A DNA stretch of 64,000 nt from the NCBI GenBank assembly GCA_022793335.1, contig JAAWCQ010000007.1:1-64000 (forward strand), written 5' to 3'. Below the pieces are notes generated by a model that searched no databases, had not been told where the DNA came from, and worked only from the letters and a program-made list of their open reading frames with translations. This stretch comes from Clostridia bacterium (lineage in GTDB: Bacteria > Bacillota > Clostridia > Christensenellales > UBA1242). This document shows, one piece after another, positions 25,263 through 32,114 of the stretch (its first letter is position 1; each line of letters opens with the position of its first letter). Made by a program: the position numbers and the translations under genes.

Positions 25263-25922
25263 ATGGGAAAGTTTAAAGGTATTTTAAAAAGTTTGGCAGG
25301 TGGCCTTCTTCTTGCGACAGCTTTTCTTCCAGGTATTGCTGGCATAGGGGGGCTAGTTGGAGCTGGAATTTCTGGCATTGTTGGGCTTTCGTATGATCCT
25401 ATGAATGAATATGGGGAATCAGCAATATATAGACAGGAATATTTAAATGATGCTGATGCGGCCTCTCAGCAACATTTAAATGGCGAATTATCTGATGAGG
25501 AATATTATGAAAAGCTTCAATATTTCGGAAGCGATGATCATAAATATGAAATAGTGCAAAGAGATATTGAAGAGAACAAGTCTTATCAAGAAAGTCTTAA
25601 AAAGAGGGATGTTTGTTATGATTGGGCTAAAGGTTTGGGTATTGCTGGTGCGGTTGGTGCAGGCTTAAGTTTAATTTGGTATATAGGGCCTGTTGCAGAA
25701 ATGGCGTCTGATGAAGCCGACTACCAGTTTACTTGTGCAAGAAAAGATTTTGATGAAGAAAGAAGAAAGGAAGAAGAAGCTGAAAGATTGAGAAAAGAAC
25801 AAGAATATAATAGAAAACGCGAAGAAGAGTTGAAAAGGCAGTATGAAATAGACAAACCTTTTATGGAAACAGAAGAAGAGGAAGATCTTCCAGACATTGA
25901 AGACACATATTACAGAGACTAA
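25263..25922 (+). CDS. Tandem paralogue 6: two-TM protein with long charged helix and acidic tail
   Basis: The 219-residue protein begins GKFKGILKSLAGGLLLATAF with a long glycine-rich helix 1 (about 14-42). The central motif is NGELSDEEYYEKLQYFGSDD, then YEIVQRDIEENKSYQESLKK. Helix 2 (AGAVGAGLSLIWYIGPVAEM) matches that of paralogue 1. A very charged helix (ERRKEEEAERLRKEQEYN and onward, about 160-195) should form a coiled coil. The tail ends in EEDLPDIEDTYYRD. Only 13 bases separate it from paralogue 5, with AAGGAGA as ribosome site. Confidence 0.84.
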   Translation: MGKFKGILKSLAGGLLLATAFLPGIAGIGGLVGAGISGIVGLSYDPMNEYGESAIYRQEYLNDADAASQQHLNGELSDEEYYEKLQYFGSDDHKYEIVQRDIEENKSYQESLKKRDVCYDWAKGLGIAGAVGAGLSLIWYIGPVAEMASDEADYQFTCARKDFDEERRKEEEAERLRKEQEYNRKREEELKRQYEIDKPFMETEEEEDLPDIEDTYYRD

Positions 25923-25973
25923 GTAATTTTTGTTGTTTTATATCGGCTCAAATTAAGTTAAAAAGGATAAAAA

Positions 25974-26657
25974 ATGGGGAAATTTAAAGGTATTTTGAAA
26001 AAGGTAACAGGAACACTTAAATTTGCTTTGGGTGTATTACCAATAGTTTCGGCATTGGGTGGAATATTGACATTCGCTGGGCTTGGAATAGGTACTTCTT
26101 TGTATAGCAATAAAATCTATGATGATTTTAAAGGAACTGATTATTATATTGAAAGAGCTGAAGAAGGTTATAAAGAAGCTTATATTCAATATAATAATGG
26201 CGAAATTGATAATGCCCAGCTAAAAGAAAAGCTGGATTATTATCATAATAAAAAAGGCTTAAAAGAGATTATCGAAGAGGGCGGTGAGGAAACTGACGAG
26301 TTTAAAGGCAAAATCAAGAATATAGAAAACTGCGTAATTGGTATTATTACTGTTGGTGCACTGACTGTTGTTGGTATTGGAAGCTGCCTTGTTGTTAATT
26401 ATGGCCATGACTTTATTGAAGATTTGTTTGATTCAGCTAAGGCTGACTTCAGCTATAAAAGTATAAACGATCCACCAAAACCACCAAAGCCACCGAAGGT
26501 GAAAAAGAAAAAAGAAAAACAAGAGGAAGAGGTTGTTGTGGAATTACAATCAAACGCTTGTAAAAAAGAATGTGACGAAAATGGCTTTGAATATGACTCA
26601 GAAGAGCTTAATGATATAGATGAATATTTAAAAAAACTCGATAATTATATTCAATAA
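25974..26657 (+). CDS. Tandem paralogue 7: two-TM protein with proline hinge
   Basis: The 227-residue protein, the longest member, starts GKFKGILKKVTGTLKFALGV. The central motif reads NNGEIDNAQLKEKLDYYHNK, with EEGGEETDEFKGKIK after it. Helix 2 is about 120-142. A proline/lysine hinge (PPKPPKPPKVKKKKEK, about 163-178) joins a tail that contains two cysteines (NACKKECDENG) and ends in DEYLKKLDNYIQ instead of LPxI..YY. The tail has therefore been replaced or has drifted. AAAAAGGATAAAAA precedes the ATG and resembles the leader of paralogue 4. Confidence 0.82.
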   Translation: MGKFKGILKKVTGTLKFALGVLPIVSALGGILTFAGLGIGTSLYSNKIYDDFKGTDYYIERAEEGYKEAYIQYNNGEIDNAQLKEKLDYYHNKKGLKEIIEEGGEETDEFKGKIKNIENCVIGIITVGALTVVGIGSCLVVNYGHDFIEDLFDSAKADFSYKSINDPPKPPKPPKVKKKKEKQEEEVVVELQSNACKKECDENGFEYDSEELNDIDEYLKKLDNYIQ

Positions 26658-26670
26658 TCTTGGAGGTTAT

Positions 26671-27147
26671 ATGAAAGAAACAGGTATTGTGAAAAAAATG
26701 GGTAAAGCAGCTAAACTTAGTCTTGCAGTTTTACCTATTACTATGATTGGAATAGGTGTCTTAGGCTGTGTGAGTGCTGTCATTTCAAATGGTGTAAATA
26801 ATACGATTGTTGCACAAAAAATTGAAAGGTATGCAGAGACAGAAGCATTTACAGATGCACAAACTGAATTTATAAATGGCTTTAAGCTTGATTTTGAAAG
26901 TGGAAAAATTACACAAGAAGAACTTAACGAGAAAACTGAAATTGCACAATCAAAAAGTTTTAAAGAGGAATGCTTCAGTCTTACAGAAGAAGGGCAAAAA
27001 TCGGAAAAAGTTGAAGAAAATATAACTCTTGCTGCAGGTGCTTTTGTTGTTACAGCAGGGCTTGGTATTGCGACTGGGGCAGTCTTGGCACAGGGTGGTG
27101 TATATGATAAGCATTTTCCTAAAAATGAAGAGCGCGAATTAAATTAA
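26671..27147 (+). CDS. Tandem paralogue 8: short member without the acidic tail
   Basis: The 158-residue protein keeps the basic N terminus (KETGIVKKMGKAAKLSLAVL), helix 1 (about 15-40), a central domain with SGKITQEELNEKTEIAQSKS, and helix 2 (about 120-142). It ends soon after at KHFPKNEERELN, with no acidic YY tail. It is the last gene of the operon and sits 13 bases after paralogue 7 (TTGGAGG ribosome site). A member lacking the tail could serve as a partner or a limiter of the others, but that is a guess. Confidence 0.8.
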   Translation: MKETGIVKKMGKAAKLSLAVLPITMIGIGVLGCVSAVISNGVNNTIVAQKIERYAETEAFTDAQTEFINGFKLDFESGKITQEELNEKTEIAQSKSFKEECFSLTEEGQKSEKVEENITLAAGAFVVTAGLGIATGAVLAQGGVYDKHFPKNEERELN

Positions 27148-27170
27148 CATATTTTATTGTTGCAAAAAAT

Positions 27171-27192
27171 AAGACTGTAAAAGTCTTTTTTT
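27171..27192 (+). terminator. Intrinsic terminator of the paralogue operon
   Basis: AAGACT and AGTCTT pair around a short loop, followed by seven T. Confidence 0.75.
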
Positions 27193-27237
27193 GTTTATAA
27201 CAATATTTTCGGTTTAAAAAGATAAATAAAAACATAA

Positions 27238-27544
27238 AAAAAGACAGAAATTATATCTGTCTTTGTGATTGCGAAATCGAGCATCTTGGTCCGATAAAAA
27301 ATCACCAACTGCCTTACAAAACTTAAACTCCACCAAAGCTACCTTATGGCACACCAAGTGATCCTCTTAATGATGCTTCCGTCAGGACCTGACATGATTC
27401 AAGGGACTTGATTGCATAAGACCTTGATTTCATCGCCTAAGATTTTGTACGCATATTTGACAAAATTAAACCTCGCCAAGCATTCAACCCCACTATAGCG
27501 GATTGTGGGCAACAGAGCACCGCTAACTCTCCATCTAGCTCGAC
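27238..27544 (-). ncRNA. ffs: Signal recognition particle RNA, large Bacillus/Clostridium type
   Basis: On the minus strand the conserved helix 8 is clear: GTCAGGTCCTGACGGAAGCA with the GGAA tetraloop, followed by TCATTAAGAGG and GTGCCATAAGGTAGC. The 5' part holds an Alu-like domain (GTTAGCGGTGCTCTGTTGCC, AATCCGCTATAG), as in Bacillus scRNA. The ends pair (GTCGAGC with GCTCGAT). A terminator hairpin (AAGACAGA/TCTGTCTT plus T run on the minus strand) closes the 3' end at about 27240. The RNA binds Ffh and targets nascent membrane proteins. It lies just downstream of the membrane-protein array, convergent to it. Confidence 0.95.
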
Positions 27545-27550
27545 ATTGAT

Positions 27551-27579
27551 ATTATATCACAATTTTTTAAAAAATACAA
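27551..27579 (-). promoter_or_regulatory. Promoter of the SRP RNA gene
   Basis: On the minus strand: TTGTAT (27574-27579), a 17-base spacer and TATAAT (27551-27556) with an extended TGA. The predicted start is at about 27544. Confidence 0.75.
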
Positions 27580-27728
27580 TAAAATATTATAAAATGTAAT
27601 AATAAGTTTGTAAGATTATGTAATTTTTGATATACTTATATTTAAGGGAAGAGTTTATTTTTTTGTTTTATCAAATTTAAAAACAAAAGTTAAGCTTAAA
27701 AAATAATAGAGTTAAGGAGTTTAAATTT

Positions 27729-28457
27729 GTGAAAAAAGAAGAAAAAACCAATTCAAAACGCTTTATTGATGCCTACAACAATATTGATTATGCTTTAAAG
27801 ACGAGATATGGTTTAAACAGAGCTATGGGTTTTTCCGACCTTATCAGAAAGGCTGTTGTAATCAATTATGTGGTGAGAAAATATGAAGATGACCTTATTG
27901 ATTATGGCAGACTGAGAAATGCAATTGTGCACAACAATAATGAAGACTTTGTGATTGCAGAGCCGCATATAAATGTTGTCGAGAATATCGAACATATTGA
28001 AAAACTTTTGACCACTCCGCCACTTGCGCTTGAGGCAGTTGCACAAAAGAATGTTGTCATTACTGATGCTTCAAAGAGTATGCGTGAGGTGATTATGCAA
28101 ATTGCTTCTTCGGGCTTCAGTAATATCCCTGTTTATAAGGCAAACAAGCTGGTTGGTGTTGCAAACGGTCAAAAAATTCTTCACTCTCTTGGCAATTTTT
28201 TACTTGCAGGGGGCAATGAAGAGGTTTTTTTGGATAATGTCCAAATTGAAGATATGCTTTCCAGTTTGACAGGAAGTGTATATTATGTGGTCAAAAAGGC
28301 TGATTGCACAGTTGAAGAGGCTCTGAATGAATTTGCAAAAAACCACAAACTTCTTGCGATTTTGTTTACAAGAAATGGGCTTTTGACAGAGCAGCCTCTT
28401 GGAATTATGACAGGTGCCAATGTTGCCCAAGCTCAAAGTATAATAGAACAATATTAA
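27729..28457 (+). CDS. Protein with a HEPN-like N terminus and CBS-like domains
   Basis: In this 242-residue protein the first 85 residues are helical and contain RLRNAIVHNN. R63 and H68 fit the R-x4-H motif of HEPN domains, many of which are RNases or nucleotide-binding modules. From about residue 110 there is a CBS-pair-like region: SKSMREVIMQIASSGFSNIPVYKANKLVGVANGQKIL, then DCTVEEALNEFAKNHKLLAILFTRNG...LGIMTG. CBS pairs usually sense adenine nucleotides. An energy-sensing or nucleotide-controlled RNase is possible but unproven. The start is GTG with AAGGAG nine bases before. It lies between the SRP RNA and the ileS T-box and appears monocistronic. Confidence 0.6.
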   Translation: MKKEEKTNSKRFIDAYNNIDYALKTRYGLNRAMGFSDLIRKAVVINYVVRKYEDDLIDYGRLRNAIVHNNNEDFVIAEPHINVVENIEHIEKLLTTPPLALEAVAQKNVVITDASKSMREVIMQIASSGFSNIPVYKANKLVGVANGQKILHSLGNFLLAGGNEEVFLDNVQIEDMLSSLTGSVYYVVKKADCTVEEALNEFAKNHKLLAILFTRNGLLTEQPLGIMTGANVAQAQSIIEQY

Positions 28458-28471
28458 AACAACAAAAATTG

Positions 28472-28500
28472 TTGACATAATTTTTTTGATATGATAAAAT
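28472..28500 (+). promoter_or_regulatory. Promoter of the T-box/ileS unit
   Basis: TTGACA (28472-28477), a 17-base spacer and TAAAAT (28495-28500) with an extended TGA. The predicted start is at about 28507. Confidence 0.8.
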
Positions 28501-28506
28501 CATTTT

Positions 28507-28779
28507 CAGCAGGTTTAACTTGCAAACTATTAAATAAAGGCGTTGATAAAGGACACGATTTTAAGTTTAAAGCTTTACAGAGAGTTGTCGCTTGGTGAAA
28601 GACAATAAGCAGGATTAAGATTATCACCTTAGGAGCTGCAAAGACTAAAATGCAATTTTGCATGAGTAATTTTTGACGGGGCTTCCCGTAACAGAAGGCG
28701 TGGGTGTTTGCCCGCAGATGAGAATACAAGTGGTTTATTAAGCCCCAAAAGGCTCTTGTTTCTTTTGGGGCTTTTTGCA
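28507..28779 (+). promoter_or_regulatory. T-box riboswitch, isoleucine type
   Basis: The leader has the T-box order. GCGTTGATAAAGGACACGAT opens stem I, then the AGAGAG-type bulge (TTTACAGAGAGTTGTCG) and GGTGAAAGACAATAAGCAGG. The probable specifier ATC lies in ATTATCACCTTAGGAGCTG. The antiterminator side carries AAGTGGT, which pairs with the tRNA CCA end. The terminator is AGCCCCAAAA (28741-28750) with TTTTGGGGCT (28763-28772) and a T run. Uncharged tRNA-Ile should stabilise the antiterminator and allow transcription into ileS. The stem I fold was not computed, so the exact specifier is an inference from position and the downstream gene. Confidence 0.9.
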
Positions 28780-28857
28780 ATCTTAGTTTGCATCATTAGT
28801 TTAGTTTTTTGCTAAGGTGCTATGCACCAGTCAAAAAATATATGTATTGGAGGAAAA

Positions 28858-31800
28858 ATGTATAATAAAGTTGAAACAAAACTCGATTTCATCAAAAATG
28901 AAGACAAAATCTTAAAATTTTGGGAAGAAAATGACATAATCAACAAAGGTTTGAAATTAAATGAGGGCAGCGAAAAAAGCTATACTCTTTTTGACGGGCC
29001 TCCAACAGCCAATGGAAAGCCACATATTGGTCACCTTCTTACAAGAGCTATGAAGGATATCATCCCAAGATATAAGTCAATGAAAGGCTATTATATTTAC
29101 CGCAAAGCAGGTTGGGATACCCATGGACTTCCAGTTGAGGTCGAAATTGAAAAGAAGCTGGGGCTTAATGGCAAACAAGATATTGAAAAATATGGCGTTG
29201 ATAAGTTTATCGAGCTTTGTCGCAGCTCTGTTTGGGAATATAAAGGAATGTGGGAAAAGTTTACCAAACGCATTGGCTATTGGGTAGACATGGACAACCC
29301 TTATATCACCTATGACAATAATTATATTGAAAGCATATTCTGGGCTTTGAAAGAGATGGATAAAAAAGGGCTTGTTTATAAAGGCTATAAAATTATGCCT
29401 TACTGCCCACGCTGCGGAACAACTCTCTCAAAAATGGAAGTTGAGAATGGCGATAATTACAAAATTTTGAAGGAAAATTCTGTATTTGTAAAATTTAAAA
29501 GCCTTGAAGAAGAAAACACTTATTTTCTTGTTTGGACGACTACACCTTGGACGCTTCCATCAAATGTTGCACTTTGTATGAATCCAAATGAAACCTATTG
29601 CAAGCTTACTCATGATGGAAAAAATTATATTATGCTTGAAAAACTTGTGCCTACTCTTTTTGAAGAGGGTAGTTTTGAAATTGTCTATTCAAAGAAGGGT
29701 AAAGCATTTGAATTTCATAAATATCAACCATTGTTTGACTACGCAAAAGACAGCGTTAAGAAGGGCTATTTTGTGATAGTTGACGATTATGTAACTACTG
29801 AGGACGGAACAGGAATTGTTCACATAGCACCAGCTTTTGGTGAAGATGACTACAACGCATGCAAGAAATATGATATCGATTTTGTTCAACTTGTTGACGA
29901 AAGTGGAAACATGAGTGAAAAGACAGACTTTGGCGGACTTTTTGTCAAAGATGCTGACAAACACATCATTAAAAAGCTTGAAGAGGAAGACAAAATGTTT
30001 AAGGTGCTGCCTTTTGAACATAGCTATCCTCACTGCTGGCGTTGCAAGAGCCCATTGCTTTACTATGCAAAGGATACTTGGTTTATTAAGACGACAGCCT
30101 ATAAAGATAAACTTGTTGACAACAATAATTCTGTTTATTGGTGCCCAGACCATATTAAAGCGGGCAGAATGGGCAATTTCCTAGCCAATAATATTGACTG
30201 GGGAATTTCAAGAAATCGTTATTGGGGAACACCACTTCCTTTCTGGGTATGTGAAAATGGACATACTCATGTTGTTGGAAGCGTGGACGAAATTGAAAAG
30301 CTTTCAGGGGAAAGACCAGCTGATTTGCACAAACCAAGTCTCGATAAAATTACCTTCCCTTGTCCTCATTGCGACAAACCTATGCGCCGCACACCTGAGG
30401 TTATGGACTGCTGGTTTGACAGCGGTGCTATGCCATTTGCTCAATATCACTATCCATTTGAAAACAAAGAATTGTTTGAAAAAGCTTTTCCAGCAGATTA
30501 TATAAGCGAGGCAATCGACCAAACAAGAGGTTGGTTTTACACACTTTTGGCAGTAAATACACCACTATTTGATAAGTCACCATATAAGGCTTGCAATCTT
30601 CTCGGCCTCGTGCTTGATAAACATGGACTCAAAATGTCAAAGTCACTCGGCAACGGAATTGATCCTTGGTCAGTGCTTGATAAAGAAGGGGCAGACGGGC
30701 TGCGTTGGTATTTCTATAACAACTGCGTTGCAGGTCAAGGTATAGCCTTTAATGAAGACAACCTTATTGACCTTCAAAGAAAGTTTATGGGCACTCTGTG
30801 GAATGTCTATGCCTTCTATGTGCTTTATGCCGAGATAGACAAGATTGACCCTAGTAAATATAACCTTTCTCAGTGTAAACTTTCCTTCCTTGATAAGTGG
30901 TTGTTGTCTGAATATAACGCCCTTGTTGGCTATGTAAATGATGCACTTGATAAACTTGATATGCTTTCATCTTCAAGAAAGATTACAGAATTTGTGGATA
31001 AACTTTCAAACTGGTATGTTCGCCGCTCAAGAGAAAGATTTTGGGGCAGCGAAGAAAGTGACGATAAAATTGCTGCTTACAAGACACTTTATGAGGTGCT
31101 TGTTGGGCTTAGCAAACTTATTGCGCCTTATCTTCCATTCCTTTCAGAAGAAATATATCAAAATCTTGTAAGAAATCTTGATAAAAATGCTCCAGAAAGC
31201 GTACATTTCTGCACATATCCTCAAGCTGACGAAAGCTTTATCGACAAATCGCTCAATGAAGGCATGAATAAGGTGCTTGAAATCGTGCTTCTTGGCAGAA
31301 CATGCCGTGCTTCAAGCGGAGTGAAAAATCGTCAACCTCTTTCAAAGGTTATGATTTGTTCGACTGGGAACTTAAAGCTTGACGATGAGCTTGCAGCGCT
31401 TATTGAAGACGAATTAAATGTCGAAAGTGTTGAAATTCTTGAAAGAGCTGACGAATATGTTTCTTATGAGCTTAAACCACAACTTAAAACTCTTGGGCCA
31501 AAATATGGCAAAAATCTGGGTGCGATAAGAGAATATTTGGCAGCTGCTGACCCAAATGCACTTGTATCAGAAGTGAGAAAGGGCGAAAAAGTAAAATTTA
31601 TTGCTCCAGACGGCAGCGAAATCGAGCTTGGCGAGGAAGATCTTCTCATTACACTTAAAAATAAAGAAGGCTATTCTTCAGACAGTAATGGCGAGACAAC
31701 AGTTGTGCTTGATACTTCATTAAACGAACACCTTCTTGAAAAGGGCATGGTTGCTGAATTTGTAAGCAAGGTGCAAAACCTTAGAAAAGATAGTGGACTT

Positions 31801-31989
31801 GAAGTGGTAAATCATATAAGCGTTGAAATCTCTGGTGATGAAAAACTTTGCGAAGTTTTAAGTCGAAGAAGTGAAGAATTTACTAAAACTCTTCTTGCTG
31901 ACAGCTTTAAACTGGGCACAAAAGGTGATTTTTCAACAGAATTATCTTTCAACGATAAAAAATTGAATATTTATATTACAAAGATGTAA
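28858..31989 (+). CDS. ileS: Isoleucyl-tRNA synthetase
   Basis: A class I synthetase that charges tRNA-Ile. The HIGH motif occurs as KPHIGHLL in FDGPPTANGKPHIGHLLTRA. WDTHGLPVE and the KMSKS motif (HGLKMSKSLGNG) are present, as is the CP1 editing region (VWTTTPWTLPSN, DGTGIVHIAPAFGEDD). The anticodon-binding domain and a long C-terminal extension follow. The length (1043 residues) and lack of a C-terminal zinc finger fit the longer IleS type of many clostridia and eukaryotes. The ATG at 28858 has TTGGAGGAAAA before it; an in-frame ATG at 28822 has no ribosome site. The T-box leader controls it. Confidence 0.96.
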   Translation: MYNKVETKLDFIKNEDKILKFWEENDIINKGLKLNEGSEKSYTLFDGPPTANGKPHIGHLLTRAMKDIIPRYKSMKGYYIYRKAGWDTHGLPVEVEIEKKLGLNGKQDIEKYGVDKFIELCRSSVWEYKGMWEKFTKRIGYWVDMDNPYITYDNNYIESIFWALKEMDKKGLVYKGYKIMPYCPRCGTTLSKMEVENGDNYKILKENSVFVKFKSLEEENTYFLVWTTTPWTLPSNVALCMNPNETYCKLTHDGKNYIMLEKLVPTLFEEGSFEIVYSKKGKAFEFHKYQPLFDYAKDSVKKGYFVIVDDYVTTEDGTGIVHIAPAFGEDDYNACKKYDIDFVQLVDESGNMSEKTDFGGLFVKDADKHIIKKLEEEDKMFKVLPFEHSYPHCWRCKSPLLYYAKDTWFIKTTAYKDKLVDNNNSVYWCPDHIKAGRMGNFLANNIDWGISRNRYWGTPLPFWVCENGHTHVVGSVDEIEKLSGERPADLHKPSLDKITFPCPHCDKPMRRTPEVMDCWFDSGAMPFAQYHYPFENKELFEKAFPADYISEAIDQTRGWFYTLLAVNTPLFDKSPYKACNLLGLVLDKHGLKMSKSLGNGIDPWSVLDKEGADGLRWYFYNNCVAGQGIAFNEDNLIDLQRKFMGTLWNVYAFYVLYAEIDKIDPSKYNLSQCKLSFLDKWLLSEYNALVGYVNDALDKLDMLSSSRKITEFVDKLSNWYVRRSRERFWGSEESDDKIAAYKTLYEVLVGLSKLIAPYLPFLSEEIYQNLVRNLDKNAPESVHFCTYPQADESFIDKSLNEGMNKVLEIVLLGRTCRASSGVKNRQPLSKVMICSTGNLKLDDELAALIEDELNVESVEILERADEYVSYELKPQLKTLGPKYGKNLGAIREYLAAADPNALVSEVRKGEKVKFIAPDGSEIELGEEDLLITLKNKEGYSSDSNGETTVVLDTSLNEHLLEKGMVAEFVSKVQNLRKDSGLEVVNHISVEISGDEKLCEVLSRRSEEFTKTLLADSFKLGTKGDFSTELSFNDKKLNIYITKM

Positions 31990-32000
31990 TTTTTTAAAAG

Positions 32001-32029
32001 GCGACTTGATTTAAAAGCCGCTTTTTTTT
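32001..32029 (+). terminator. Intrinsic terminator of ileS
   Basis: GCGaCTT (32001-32007) pairs with AAGcCGC (32015-32021) with one mismatch, followed by eight T. Confidence 0.65.
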
Positions 32030-32114
32030 AATCCAAAATTTTGCAATAAATCAAACATGATATTGATTTTTAAACTGTTTTATGATAAAATAAATACTGA
32101 AAAAAAGAGTAGTT

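Noticed and set aside
28454-28780. 108-residue minus-strand ORF upstream of ileS
   Set aside because: It is antisense to a clear T-box leader and promoter; the stems of the leader explain the open frame, and there is no ribosome site.
29689-30153. 154-residue minus-strand ORF inside ileS
   Set aside because: It is a shadow of the synthetase reading frame with no ribosome site.
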